Origin: Lewinella sp. IMCC34183
Lineage (GTDB): Bacteria; Bacteroidota; Bacteroidia; Chitinophagales; Saprospiraceae
DNA length: 64,000 nt
Direction: 5' to 3'
Assembly: GCF_003390915.1 (NCBI RefSeq)
Contig: NZ_QMEM01000001.1
Coordinates: 186,001 to 250,000, forward strand
In this document: positions 24,339 to 32,933 of the stretch, piece by piece
Layout of the letters: every line of letters begins with the position of its first letter
Position numbering within the stretch: position 1 is the first letter of the stretch
Notes under the pieces: model-generated
The model's input: only the letters and a program-made list of their open reading frames with translations
Database searches by the model: none
Told to the model about the DNA's origin: nothing
Position numbers and translations under genes: made by a program

Positions 24339-25145
24339 TTAGTCGTCCCGTTCCGCGAGCAGCCGGTGGAGGGGGTAGTGCGCCGGGAAGCGCTTGGGTG
24401 ATTGCTCCGCCAGGTGGGTGAAATCCCGGGAAAAATGGGCCTGGTCGAAGTAGCCGGCATCATACCCCAGCGCGGTCAGGGAAGGGGTGGAGGATCTGAG
24501 CAGACTGGTTTTGGCGTAGGCGAACCGGCAAATCCTTAGGTACGTACGCAGGGTGACTCCGGTAAGCGCCTTGAATCTCCGCGCGAATTGGCGGTTGCCG
24601 AGGGGAATCCGTTCGCGTGCCGGACCAACCGTTGCGGAAGGATCGTGCTGGAGCGTATCGGCCAGTTCCATTATAGTCCGGTCAATAGCATCGATACCGC
24701 CACCGTTCAGGGTACCGATCAGAAAATCCTCCACCATAGTCACCTTGGTTTCCAGCACGGGCGCGGCGGCTACGGCCCGGTAAACGGAAGGTGACGGGGA
24801 GTTCCATAGTTCCGGCGCTGCGCTAACGGAATTGGTTAGCCGTTCCAGGGGTTCACTGAGGAATGGCCGTAAACCGCACGGCGCGAAGCGCACGGCGAAC
24901 ACCTCCAGCTCGTCGCCCTGCCACCGGAGGCAGGAAGCGGATTCGTGGATGCCACGCAGGCAGCCGGACGGATAGGTTTGCCCCTCCAGTTCAAACGCCT
25001 GATTGACGAACAGTAGAAAGCCGCCCGGCCACGGGAGAAGTTCCTTTTCGTGGATGCTGTCGCTGCGAAGCCGTATGAGTCCGTATCCCGCTACGTAGGG
25101 GGTCAGGCGGTGGTCAGTAACCGGAGTTTCACGTACCTGTAGCAT
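24339..25145 (-). CDS. AraC-family transcriptional regulator
   Basis: 268 residues. The N-terminal half is the variable sensor domain found in DUF6597-type AraC proteins (R-F-A-P-C-G-L-R-P-F-L). The C-terminal about 95 residues hold two helix-turn-helix units, with the second typical: L-G-Y-D-A-G-Y-F-D-Q-A-H-F-S-R-D-F, then S-P-K-R-F. It precedes the NmrA-like gene (23303) on the same strand by about 150 bases and follows the SRPBCC gene. Probably regulates one of these. Confidence 0.88.
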   Translation of the reverse strand: MLQVRETPVTDHRLTPYVAGYGLIRLRSDSIHEKELLPWPGGFLLFVNQAFELEGQTYPSGCLRGIHESASCLRWQGDELEVFAVRFAPCGLRPFLSEPLERLTNSVSAAPELWNSPSPSVYRAVAAAPVLETKVTMVEDFLIGTLNGGGIDAIDRTIMELADTLQHDPSATVGPARERIPLGNRQFARRFKALTGVTLRTYLRICRFAYAKTSLLRSSTPSLTALGYDAGYFDQAHFSRDFTHLAEQSPKRFPAHYPLHRLLAERDD

Positions 25146-25239
25146 AAGCAGTGCGGCTGATGGCAGGGTAAATTAACAGGTGATGGCCCACATCGTTTGG
25201 CTCCCCGGTCGGTGCGCTCCGTTGGCACATACTGACCAA

Positions 25240-25713
25240 TTAGTTACCGGCGGCGGTATCCTGCAGCGAGGCTACGACCTCCTGCAGTAACCCACCCGAG
25301 CGCACGCGCCAACCCTTTTCCAGCAGATCGTAAATGGCGCCATCCTTCGGGCCGAAGCCGGTGTGCAGGAGGGTCAAGCGGGTAGATCCGTCGGTGGGTG
25401 CGTCCAGGGTGAAGTTCACCACCGTCTGGACCGGACCACTGTTCCAGGAATACACCAGGTACAGATGGGGTACCACCGCCCTGACTTCGCAGCGGATAGT
25501 TCCGTCAAATCCGGGGGCGGGGGTAGTGCGAAAAGAGAAGGGATGGTCCACCTGTGGGACAATGTCGTTGGGAAAGAGCCACTGCTCCAGCAGCTCAGGC
25601 TCGGTAAGGGCACGCCATACCTGCTCGGGGGGCGCTGCGAGGGCGTACACTACGTAAATCGCCCGATTCTGACCGTTCGCAGGCGACTGTGGATCGTTGT
25701 TCGTGTTGCTCAT
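25240..25713 (-). CDS. SRPBCC (AHSA1-like) domain protein
   Basis: 157 residues, a single helix-grip domain. Diagnostic are A-P-P-E-Q-V-W-R-A-L-T-E-P-E-L-L-E-Q-W at about 28-45 and S-T-R-L-T-L-L-H-T-G-F near 115. AHSA1-like proteins bind hydrophobic ligands or act as small activators; no enzymatic function can be assigned. It is the gene before the AraC regulator on the same strand, with about 95 bases between. Confidence 0.85.
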   Translation of the reverse strand: MSNTNNDPQSPANGQNRAIYVVYALAAPPEQVWRALTEPELLEQWLFPNDIVPQVDHPFSFRTTPAPGFDGTIRCEVRAVVPHLYLVYSWNSGPVQTVVNFTLDAPTDGSTRLTLLHTGFGPKDGAIYDLLEKGWRVRSGGLLQEVVASLQDTAAGN

Positions 25714-25911
25714 GAGGACTGTTTAATTAACGCCTGGATTTCGGCATTCTCCGGGGGTATACCCGGCTTACAGCGAAAGTATGAACCGTGGTTTTTCGTT
25801 CACGAAACACCCGGAGCGGGCCGGATTTTCCGGCGCCGAGGTGCGGCCGTGCACTTCAGCATCAAGCCCGGTCAGCCGACGGTAGCCGAACGCCTCCGAA
25901 GGCCCGGCTCG

Positions 25912-26553
25912 CTACCGCGACAGGGGCTTGACCATGATATTTTTGAAGTAGACCTTGCTGTCGGGATCGTGTCCCTGCAGGGCGAAGGTGCCGCTGGACA
26001 ATCCCTTCACCTTGGTGTCTCCGGGTTGCTCCATATCCGCGGGCTCGGTGTACTCGACTACGGTTTTGTCGTTCAGCTTGACCATCACCTGGTTGCCCCG
26101 CACGATGATGTGCTGGGTGTACCATTCGTTATCCGGCACGTGCACCTCCCGCACGTCGTCGTAGGAATAGACGCTGCCGGTGCGCCGCCAGTCCGACTGG
26201 GAGTTGTTGACCTGGATCTCGTAGCCCTTCGCCGGCCAGCCGTCTTCCTGGTAGGCGGTGTGGATGAAGATGCCGGAGTTGGAGCCCGGGGTGGTCATCA
26301 CATCTGCCTTGAACTCGAAGTCGGTGAAGTCGTGGTCCATGACGGGCCCCGTGTAAAAGAGGTGCGCCCGCGGTCCGTGGACCACGATCTTGCCGTCGTC
26401 GACCGAGAAGGTGGAGGGGTGCTCGCTGGCCTTCCAGCCCTCCAGGGACTCTCCGTCGAAGAGAGAAATCCACCCGTCGTTGCCGGCGGTCGATTTAGGG
26501 GTGGTGCAGGCCACGGTGAGGAGCAGCAGGCAGCAGAGGGAAAGAAGTCTCAT
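25912..26553 (-). CDS. DUF1080 (3-keto-disaccharide hydrolase-like) lipoprotein
   Basis: I start at ATG 26553, which puts a lipoprotein signal (L-L-T-V-A-C) directly at the N-terminus; the longer frame adds 39 non-signal residues. The body is the DUF1080 concanavalin-like sandwich: W-I-S-L-F-D-G-E-S-L-E-G-W at about 28-40, then N-S-G-I-F-I-H-T, G-Y-E-I-Q-V-N-N and a final S-K-V-Y-F-K-N-I. Family members hydrolyse 3-keto-glycosides or bind sugars. Mature length is about 190 residues, normal for one domain. It stands alone; a second DUF1080 protein is at 42152. Confidence 0.88.
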   Translation of the reverse strand: MRLLSLCCLLLLTVACTTPKSTAGNDGWISLFDGESLEGWKASEHPSTFSVDDGKIVVHGPRAHLFYTGPVMDHDFTDFEFKADVMTTPGSNSGIFIHTAYQEDGWPAKGYEIQVNNSQSDWRRTGSVYSYDDVREVHVPDNEWYTQHIIVRGNQVMVKLNDKTVVEYTEPADMEQPGDTKVKGLSSGTFALQGHDPDSKVYFKNIMVKPLSR

Positions 26554-26771
26554 GCGAAGCAGGCTTTTGAAGTTGATGGAGCAAGTATGCAAAGGCAGCG
26601 GGTGAGCGAAGCGGGTGATCTGACGTATCCGGCCCGGCGTGGCGTCCCACCGAAGGGAAAATCTACGCATTTTTCGGCGCTACCGGGACGGGAAACGCGG
26701 GATCTTAGGTACCACGAAACTAAGCGGCCCCCTCGGGGGTAATTAGTACTGACACACTAACAACGATCAAC

Positions 26772-27098
26772 ATGCTAGGTAAAGAAGTAATCTGTGTAGA
26801 CGCCAAGCGCATCCCCGCTGACATCCCGAATCATCCCGCCGAGGGAAAGGTCTATACCGTCCGCAAGACCTTCAAGAACGAGAACGGGAAGTGGGGCATT
26901 TACCTCACGGAGATTGTCAATCCGCCCATCATGTGCACCGCCGCCTGGGGCCGGTACAAATTCGAGCCCAACTTTGCGGAATGGCGGTTTACCGACCTGC
27001 TGGGGCAGCCGCTGGACATTGAAGCGGCGCTGCGCGAGGAGCTGGAAACGGTAGCCGTGGAGGTGGATATTACACCAAGGGAGGCTCAGCTCAATTAG
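26772..27098 (+). CDS. Small conserved hypothetical protein
   Basis: 108 residues, no signal peptide. It starts with K-E-V-I-C-V-D-A and contains G-K-V-Y-T-V-R-K and G-I-Y-L-T-E-I, which looks like a small beta-barrel (SH3-like), followed by E-P-N-F-A-E-W-R-F and an acidic helix. I have seen similar short proteins without known function in Bacteroidota. It is flanked by non-coding sequence on both sides. Confidence 0.6.
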   Translation: MLGKEVICVDAKRIPADIPNHPAEGKVYTVRKTFKNENGKWGIYLTEIVNPPIMCTAAWGRYKFEPNFAEWRFTDLLGQPLDIEAALREELETVAVEVDITPREAQLN

Positions 27099-27355
27099 GG
27101 TTAGCAGCGTCAGCGCGTACCGGGGCACCGTTTCGGGGTGTACTGTCGAGACATCGCCTAATAATCAACCTACCTGGTTTATTTGTCTAAAAACTCGCTG
27201 CGGTCGTTGACCGTTATCTGCTCAATGTCCACCATGATGGTTTCTTATTCACCTGTAGGTAAGTCTCAATGTAGGGGACTTCAACGGGCTCTTACCAATC
27301 GGTGACCAGGGGGCACTGCAGATGGGTACCACTTTTACTCCTTGCAGCCAACGCT
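27099..27355. other. Intergenic, no gene seen
   Basis: A minus-strand relic reading Y-I-E-T-Y-L-Q-V-N-K-K followed by a stop can be found near 27240-27275. It is too short to support a gene. Confidence 0.3.
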
Positions 27356-28417
27356 TCAGTGGCCTCCGGACCAGGGACGAACCCGATGCCCCCCAAACAC
27401 CCCCCGATTAACTTCCGGGGTGAAGATATGGTATGGAAAGGTGTGTGCGGGCCGGCTAACCGCATCGAGTTTACTCCAGGCCTCCCGGGGAAGATCAACC
27501 TCCAACGCCGCGATATTTTCCGTCAGTTGTTCGACCGATCGCGCTCCCGTAAGCGTAGCGTCGACGCCCGCGCGATTGGCTACCCAGGCCAGCGCGATCT
27601 GCGCCAGGGAATAGTCGCTTTCATCCGCTAGGTTACGCAATGTATCAAGCGTGGCCCAGTGCTGATCGGTTACCTCTGGGAACATAGGATTGAATTTGTC
27701 AAGTCGCCCGCTGCCGGAAGCCAGCCCCCCGTCGCTGGTCCGGTGATACTTGCCGGTCAGGAAACCATAGGCCAGGGGGCTCCAGGGTACAATGCCCTGG
27801 CCGGCATTCCGGGCCGCGGGGAGGTGTTCGCGCTCGATGCTTCGTTCGGCGAGGGAGTAGTACAACTGCTGGGCTACCGGTCCGATAAGCCGACCGTCGC
27901 GCGCCAGGGCACCAGCCTTCGCGGCGTACCAGGCGGGCATATCGGAAAAGCCGAAGTAGCGGATCTTCCCCTGCCGGACGAGATCCGTAAGGGTCTGCAG
28001 CACTTCCTCAACTGGAGTAACCATATCCCAGACGTGCATCCAATACAGGTCGATGTAACCCGTACCGAGTCGGCGCAGCGAACCCTCCAGTGCCCGGTGG
28101 ATGTTCTTCCGACCATTTCCACCGGCGTGGGGGTTGCCCGCCTCGGCGTTGAAGCCGAACTTGGTGGATAACACGATGCGGTCCCGCCTGGCGGACTGCC
28201 GGATAAAGGTTCCAAGCAACTCCTCGCTGCGACCGGAGGAGTAGACATCCGCCGTGTCGACGAAGTTGCCCCCCCGATCCAGGTAAGTATCAAAGATTCG
28301 TTCCGAAACGTCATCCGGCGAACCCCAGGAAGAATTTCCGAACGTCATGGTACCAAGGGCGAGCGGACTCACGATTAATCCCGATCTGCCGAGGGTTCTG
28401 TAATCTGATAAAGTCAT
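27356..28417 (-). CDS. Aldo/keto reductase
   Basis: 353 residues. Aldo/keto reductase landmarks: L-G-T-M-T-F-G near residue 21, the catalytic D-T-A-D-V-Y-S (Asp and Tyr) at about 54-60, S-T-K-F-G (Lys) at about 83-87 and Y-W-M-H-V-W-D (His) near 124, giving the Asp-Tyr-Lys-His tetrad. The NADPH-binding loop G-A-R-S-V-E-Q-L lies near 306. Likely reduces aldehydes or ketones with NADPH. The C-terminal about 20 residues are unusual for the family. It belongs to a cluster of oxidoreductases with the MDR gene at 28531. Confidence 0.9.
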   Translation of the reverse strand: MTLSDYRTLGRSGLIVSPLALGTMTFGNSSWGSPDDVSERIFDTYLDRGGNFVDTADVYSSGRSEELLGTFIRQSARRDRIVLSTKFGFNAEAGNPHAGGNGRKNIHRALEGSLRRLGTGYIDLYWMHVWDMVTPVEEVLQTLTDLVRQGKIRYFGFSDMPAWYAAKAGALARDGRLIGPVAQQLYYSLAERSIEREHLPAARNAGQGIVPWSPLAYGFLTGKYHRTSDGGLASGSGRLDKFNPMFPEVTDQHWATLDTLRNLADESDYSLAQIALAWVANRAGVDATLTGARSVEQLTENIAALEVDLPREAWSKLDAVSRPAHTFPYHIFTPEVNRGVFGGHRVRPWSGGH

Positions 28418-28530
28418 GCGTATGGATTTTAAGGGCGATCGGTACCGATTGCATAGTCATAAATACTGGCGGTGGGTCGATTGGCTGGGCCGCATAATTA
28501 TTCATGCGGGTGCGCGGGTAGGGGTTCCCC

Positions 28531-29574
28531 CTATGCCTCAGTGGTGACCACGATTTTTCCGAGGCGGCCGGATTGCTTCATGGCTTGAAGTGCGGCATCC
28601 GTTTCCGCCAGGGGATACGTCCGTTCGATAATCGGTTTTTTCCGCGACGTTTCCAGTTGCTCCTTCAGTGCGGCGTACATGCTGGCGCTTCCCACCATGA
28701 TGCCGCGTACCGACTTACCGAAGAGTTCGAAGCCGAGGGCCGGACCCTTCTGATCGCGCAGACCGATGACGGCCACTTCTCCGCCGTAAGCACAGGCGGT
28801 CAGCGCCTGGTTGACTGCTCCGAAGCCAATGGTGTTTATGACTTTGTCGACCCCTCCGGTCGCCTCGGCGACGGCCTGCCCCCAGTCCTCCTCGGACGCG
28901 GAATTGATGATGGTTTCGATGCCCCGGGAGCGTAGCCGGTCGTTGTGATCGTCGCGCCGCACCAGCTGGATAACCTCTGCGCCCGCGCCCTGGGCGATCA
29001 TCATGGCGGAAGTAGCTACGCCGCCCGTACCGATGACCAATACCTTGTCGCCCTCGCCAACGGGTTGGCTGGCCATCAGCGCATTCCAGGCGGTGACGCC
29101 GGCGCAGGGAAGACAGGCCGCCTCGGGGTGGCTGAAACCGCGCGGGGCCGCGGAAATACGGTCTGCAGGCAGGACGATGTACTCAGCCAGAACGCCCTGT
29201 TCTTCAAGGCTGCCCAGTCCACCCCCCGCCAAAGCGGGCGGCACCCCGTCGAACCAGCCGTTGAAGTGAAGATTGACGACATGATCGCCTACCTGCCAGT
29301 CGGTTACCCCTTCACCCAGGACATCGACGGTTCCGGAAACATCCGATCCAAGGACGAGATCCACTTGCGGTGATCGCATGAAGCCCTGCTCGAGCACCAT
29401 GAGGTCGCGGGCGTTCAGCGACACTGCTTTCACTCGAATGCGAACTTCACCGGGGCCGGGCACCGGCACGGGTGCCGTTTCAAAGGCCAGATCCGCTATG
29501 GAATCCACGCCGGACTTGGCGATCCAACTTTTCATAGTATCTGGAGTTGGTTGAGATGATGTCTGAATGGGCAT
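28531..29574 (-). CDS. Zinc-independent medium-chain (MDR) alcohol dehydrogenase / quinone oxidoreductase-like
   Basis: 347 residues; an ATG at 29535 (M-K-S-W-I) may be the true start because the extra 13 residues look unlike the family. The GroES-like part has G-E-V-R-I-R-V-K-A, N-A-R-D-L and G-S-D-V-S-G; the Rossmann part has V-L-V-I-G-T-G-G-V-A. The Cys/His of catalytic zinc ADHs are lacking (N-A-R-D replaces C-H-x-D), so it is a zinc-free oxidoreductase of the crotonyl-CoA/quinone type. A TetR gene is divergent (29666), and between them is a palindrome likely to control this gene. Confidence 0.88.
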   Translation of the reverse strand: MPIQTSSQPTPDTMKSWIAKSGVDSIADLAFETAPVPVPGPGEVRIRVKAVSLNARDLMVLEQGFMRSPQVDLVLGSDVSGTVDVLGEGVTDWQVGDHVVNLHFNGWFDGVPPALAGGGLGSLEEQGVLAEYIVLPADRISAAPRGFSHPEAACLPCAGVTAWNALMASQPVGEGDKVLVIGTGGVATSAMMIAQGAGAEVIQLVRRDDHNDRLRSRGIETIINSASEEDWGQAVAEATGGVDKVINTIGFGAVNQALTACAYGGEVAVIGLRDQKGPALGFELFGKSVRGIMVGSASMYAALKEQLETSRKKPIIERTYPLAETDAALQAMKQSGRLGKIVVTTEA

Positions 29575-29613
29575 ATTCTTGCTTTCTTTTATTTACCTAA
29601 CGGTCACTAGGAA

Positions 29614-29626
29614 ACTAAAGTTTAGT
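29614..29626. promoter_or_regulatory. Palindrome ACTAAAGTTTAGT, candidate TetR operator
   Basis: ACTAAA-G-TTTAGT is a perfect 13-base palindrome in the divergent promoter region between the MDR gene (start 29574) and the TetR gene (start 29666). This is the typical place for a TetR site repressing both. Confidence 0.6.
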
Positions 29627-29665
29627 CTCATTCCTTTATTCTATAGACATTTACGAGCGATCATT

Positions 29666-30331
29666 ATGAAAAACACAACCTCTGCGAAAAAGCGATCCCC
29701 CGGCCGTCCGCGAAGCTTCGACCGTCAGGCCGCCCTCGAGACGGCCATGAAGACCTTCTGGGCCCAAGGGTACGAGACAACTTCCATATCCGACCTCAGC
29801 CGGGCCATGGGAATCAACGCCCCGGCGATCTACTCCGCTTTCGGGGACAAGAAGCAGCTATTCCTGGAGGCTATGCGACTCTACCTGGGCGATCCGCAAA
29901 GCCAAGCAGAAGCCATCGCGGGGGCGGCCAGTGCACGGGAGGCCGCCGCGATGGTCCTGGCTAACGCCGTTCGCACCTTCACCGGCGAGGACACGCCGAA
30001 GGGCTGCCTAATTGGCACCGGACTGGCCACCGGCTCACCGGCCGCCGCTGATGTACGAGCGGAGGGTGCCGCTACGCGTGCTGCCTTAGAAGCGTTACTG
30101 ACCAGCCGGATAGAGCGGGACAAGACCGGGGGGTTGCTTCCCGTGGATACGGATGCCGGGACACTTGCTGCCCTCGTCAGTTGTACGGTGCAGGGTTTTT
30201 CGACCCTGGCACGGGACGGTGCTCCGGCAGCGAGGCTGCAGGCCATTGCCGACTTCGTCCTTCGCGGGTGGCCGGAAATAGAAGGGGAAGGTGTTGACGC
30301 GGAGGCGGTCCGCAGAGCAGGGGACAGCTAA
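29666..30331 (+). CDS. TetR/AcrR-family transcriptional repressor
   Basis: I start at ATG 29666 (M-K-N-T-T), just after the candidate operator; upstream codons would run through it. The N-terminal helix-turn-helix is clear: A-L-E-T-A-M-K-T-F-W, then T-S-I-S-D-L-S-R-A-M-G-I and A-I-Y-S-A-F-G-D-K. The C-terminal part matches the TetR_C group with G-C-L-I-G-T-G. It likely represses the divergent MDR gene in response to a reactive or toxic compound. The last about 15 residues (from 30290) overlap the relic antitoxin frame and may be foreign to the original protein. Confidence 0.9.
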   Translation: MKNTTSAKKRSPGRPRSFDRQAALETAMKTFWAQGYETTSISDLSRAMGINAPAIYSAFGDKKQLFLEAMRLYLGDPQSQAEAIAGAASAREAAAMVLANAVRTFTGEDTPKGCLIGTGLATGSPAAADVRAEGAATRAALEALLTSRIERDKTGGLLPVDTDAGTLAALVSCTVQGFSTLARDGAPAARLQAIADFVLRGWPEIEGEGVDAEAVRRAGDS

Positions 30332-30578
30332 GTACAAAAACCACCTGCTTAGTGCCGCGACCATCGACCGCGCCAAGGAGTTCGGCCGGAACCGGGCAAC
30401 CAATCTGTCGCGCATGATCGAGCAGTATGGGGCGTTACTGACTGCACCGGAGGGTAGAGGAGGGACACCTACTTACACTTCGTTGGTGGACCGGCTTAGT
30501 GGCGTCGTTAACCTGCCGGATGACGAAGATCGGTACCGGGCTGATTATACAGCCTACCTGGTCGACAAGCATGGATGA
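30291..30578 (+). pseudogene. Antitoxin of a PIN-type toxin-antitoxin pair, start codon apparently lost
   Basis: From about base 30330 the frame reads K-Y-K-N-H-L-L-S-A-A-T-I-D-R-A-K, then N-L-S-R-M-I-E-Q-Y, a ribbon-helix-helix-like antitoxin start as in DUF6364-type proteins, and ends with S-G-V-V-N-L-P and Y-R-A-D-Y-T-A-Y-L. The expected ATG before K-Y-K-N is missing: the codon is ACA, and the frame continues leftward into the TetR gene. It could only begin at a weak TTG (30291) inside TetR. Its TGA stop overlaps the toxin ATG (30575-30578). Confidence 0.6.
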
Positions 30579-30988
30579 CTTGGCTGTTTATCGATACCAA
30601 TATAGTACTCGACCTGCTGGGCCGGCGCCAGGAGTACCCGGCCGCGGCGGAATTGTTTTCCCGGGCTGACCGGGCTCAACTGGAGCTTTATGTTTCCTCG
30701 CTGACCATCGCCAACGCCAGTTTCATTCTCGGGCGGCAACTCGACCGACTTACCACCATGCGCGTCCTCCGAGACATTACACTACTGGTACAGCTGGTCG
30801 ACTTAAGCGGAAAGGTCGTACGGCTAGCCCTGAACGACGACACGTTCACCGATTTTGAAGACGCCCTGCAGTACTACTCCGCGCTTGAAAGCGGATCGGA
30901 AGCGATCATCACCCGTAAATAGCGGAATTTTACTCCAGCAAAGCTACCGGTCTTGTCGGTGGCCGAATTTTTGAAAGCTCGGGGCTGA
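30575..30988 (+). pseudogene. PIN-domain ribonuclease toxin, 3' end cut by a TAG
   Basis: Starts at ATG 30575, overlapping the antitoxin stop. The N-terminal F-I-D-T-N-I-V-L-D carries the first PIN acid. A conserved acidic triad member is seen in F-T-D-F-E-D-A-L-Q at about residues 93-101. At A-I-I-T-R-K the frame meets TAG (30920-30922). Reading on in the same frame gives R-N-F-T-P-A-K-L-P-V-L-S-V-A-E-F-L and a stop at 30986, a good PIN C-terminus. Lys (AAG) to TAG is the simplest cause. The product of 115 residues lacks the last about 22 and may be inactive. Confidence 0.7.
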
Positions 30989-31486
30989 GGGGGGGGGGGT
31001 GATTGATTGAGGTCCGTGAGGCGCGTTTGACTGTACTGGCGTCGTCACCGGGGGAGGCTTCTTTATCTCTACTTAACATAATATAAATTATGGGAAAAAT
31101 GGAAAGACTGACTTTGCCGGTACAGAAAGGGTTACTTGCCAGTGTTGCGGCGAAACTCGTGGCACAGATCGTAGAGCCAAAGAGCTTCAAAACTCTGATA
31201 TCGCCAGCCGCCTATCAGCCTCTCCTTGTTCATACCGCCTCAAAATTGAAATACGGAACAACGTAAACCGCTATATGGGCTCGCGCAGGGAAACTAAACC
31301 AAGAAAACAAATTCAGGATACCACTCCGCATAACTAACTGAATAATATTAGGTTGCTAGGTTTTTCTAGCTTACGCTTCTACACAATCTGCAACCTGAGC
31401 ATTCAGCCGGGGAGGGCGAACGGTGCTCCTGCTATAGAACGATAAAGCCACTATTCAGGAATGGTCATGATTTGCCCCCTACCCTA
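30989..31486. other. Non-coding stretch with an 11-base G run and a possible 58-codon frame
   Basis: Directly after the toxin relic is a run of 11 G (30989-30999). A frame from ATG 31090 to TAA 31264-31266 encodes 58 residues (M-G-K-M-E-R-L-T-L-P start) with no recognisable family. The remainder shows nothing. Confidence 0.35.
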
Positions 31487-32875
31487 TCAGATACTGTTCA
31501 AGTACTTCTCCAGCATAGTGTAGCCATCAGGCGCTAACGTATTTCGATCTTCGGAATCATGTTTGTCAAGGCCGTTGGCATCCTCCCAGCCATCCGGCAT
31601 ACCGTCCTTATCCGTATCGGATGGTACCGGTCCGATAGGTAAATCGGGCCAGCCACCGACGTCTTGTTGGGTATCGATGATTCCGGAGATGCGCTCGGTG
31701 CCGATCTCCCCGTGATCCCGCCGGTAGCTTTTCCCCTCGAAGGTGGCGCCCCCGCTACGGACATCTCCTACGATGCGGGTATCGATCCCGTCTCTTTGCG
31801 GCAGGACGGCTCCGGCGGAGTCCAGTACGACTCCGTAGGCTTCGTGTGCGGAATGCGCGGCAACCGGCATAGCTGACCAGGGTTTGTAAAGCCGGAACTG
31901 TTCCGTTGGCAGATCCGTTTGGATACCGCCCGCCCAGTTGTCAGCGGTAACCGTCTCATTCCCTTCCATCACGTTTTCCGCTACGTACCATTTACCGTGG
32001 TCCTCTTTGCCCCTAAATGAAGGATTGGCAATCCGGTACGCTACCTCACCCGGTAAGGTTGCCGGACCGGGCTTGTAGTAATTGGCTACCACGTTGAAGG
32101 TAGAGAAGTTGAACTTATCGTTGCCCACCTGATTGGCTTCTCCCCCGTAGGTACTGTTGTACCCCCAATTGTAAATGACGTTGTTCCGGAAATCCGTGAA
32201 TCCGGACCCCGACGCCATACGGGGGTTGCGGCTGGTGTGGTGCGCCAGCAGGTTATGGTGGTAGCTCCCGTGGTTTGATCCCCAGATGCCTCCGAAGCCG
32301 TGCGTACCTTTCTCGTGATTGGAGTCGTACATACTTTCCGTAATCATCGACCACTGTACCGTGATGCTATCGCAGTGATACACCGATAGGGTTTCATCCA
32401 CGCTCCAGCTCGCCGATAGGTGGTCCAGCATGATGTGCTTATGGTATCGGCTGGAAACCGCATCGTAATCCCGGCCGGATATGTCTCCGGGACGAATGCG
32501 CAGGTAGCGCACGATGACGTGGTCCGCGTCGATGTTCAGCGGATAGTTCTTCAAACAGATACCCGCCCCCGGAGCCGTTTGTCCGGCAATGGTAAGATAG
32601 GGATTGCGGATGGTCAGCGGACTCGCCAGTTCAATGTTCCCGCTAACTTGAAAAACGACCGTGCGCGGCCCGGAAGCTTCCACGGCCTGTCGGAGGCTGC
32701 CCCTTCCGCTGTCATCCAGGTTGGTAACGATGTAAACCGCCCCGCCCCGGCCCCCAAGCGAGTATTTCCCGTACCCGTGGGCGGTCGGGAAGGCGGGTTG
32801 CTGGGCTACTAAGCTGACACTCATCATTAGGGCAAGCAGTACCACTCCGTACGGGTAGATAGAGGCGCTGATCAT
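31487..32875 (-). CDS. Pectate lyase-like secreted polysaccharide lyase (PL1 type)
   Basis: 462 residues with a signal peptide ending S-L-V-A-Q (about 24). Features of Bacteroidota pectate lyases: A-F-P-T-A-H-G-Y-G-K near the mature start, G-G-R-G-G-A-V-Y-I-V-T-N-L-D-D-S-G-x-G-S-L-R, V-V-F-Q-V-S-G-N-I, and the parallel-beta-helix core with D-H-L-S-A-S-W-S-V-D-E and R-N-P-R. The C-terminus carries a calcium-type D-T-D-K-D-G-M-P-D-G-W-E repeat. It would cleave homogalacturonan by beta-elimination outside the cell. It heads the carbohydrate cluster to its right. Confidence 0.88.
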   Translation of the reverse strand: MISASIYPYGVVLLALMMSVSLVAQQPAFPTAHGYGKYSLGGRGGAVYIVTNLDDSGRGSLRQAVEASGPRTVVFQVSGNIELASPLTIRNPYLTIAGQTAPGAGICLKNYPLNIDADHVIVRYLRIRPGDISGRDYDAVSSRYHKHIMLDHLSASWSVDETLSVYHCDSITVQWSMITESMYDSNHEKGTHGFGGIWGSNHGSYHHNLLAHHTSRNPRMASGSGFTDFRNNVIYNWGYNSTYGGEANQVGNDKFNFSTFNVVANYYKPGPATLPGEVAYRIANPSFRGKEDHGKWYVAENVMEGNETVTADNWAGGIQTDLPTEQFRLYKPWSAMPVAAHSAHEAYGVVLDSAGAVLPQRDGIDTRIVGDVRSGGATFEGKSYRRDHGEIGTERISGIIDTQQDVGGWPDLPIGPVPSDTDKDGMPDGWEDANGLDKHDSEDRNTLAPDGYTMLEKYLNSI

Positions 32876-32933
32876 GGTTGAGATGTTGAAGCTGTGAATG
32901 AAAGGTAGGTTGGTTTCAATTTTTCTGGGCTCA

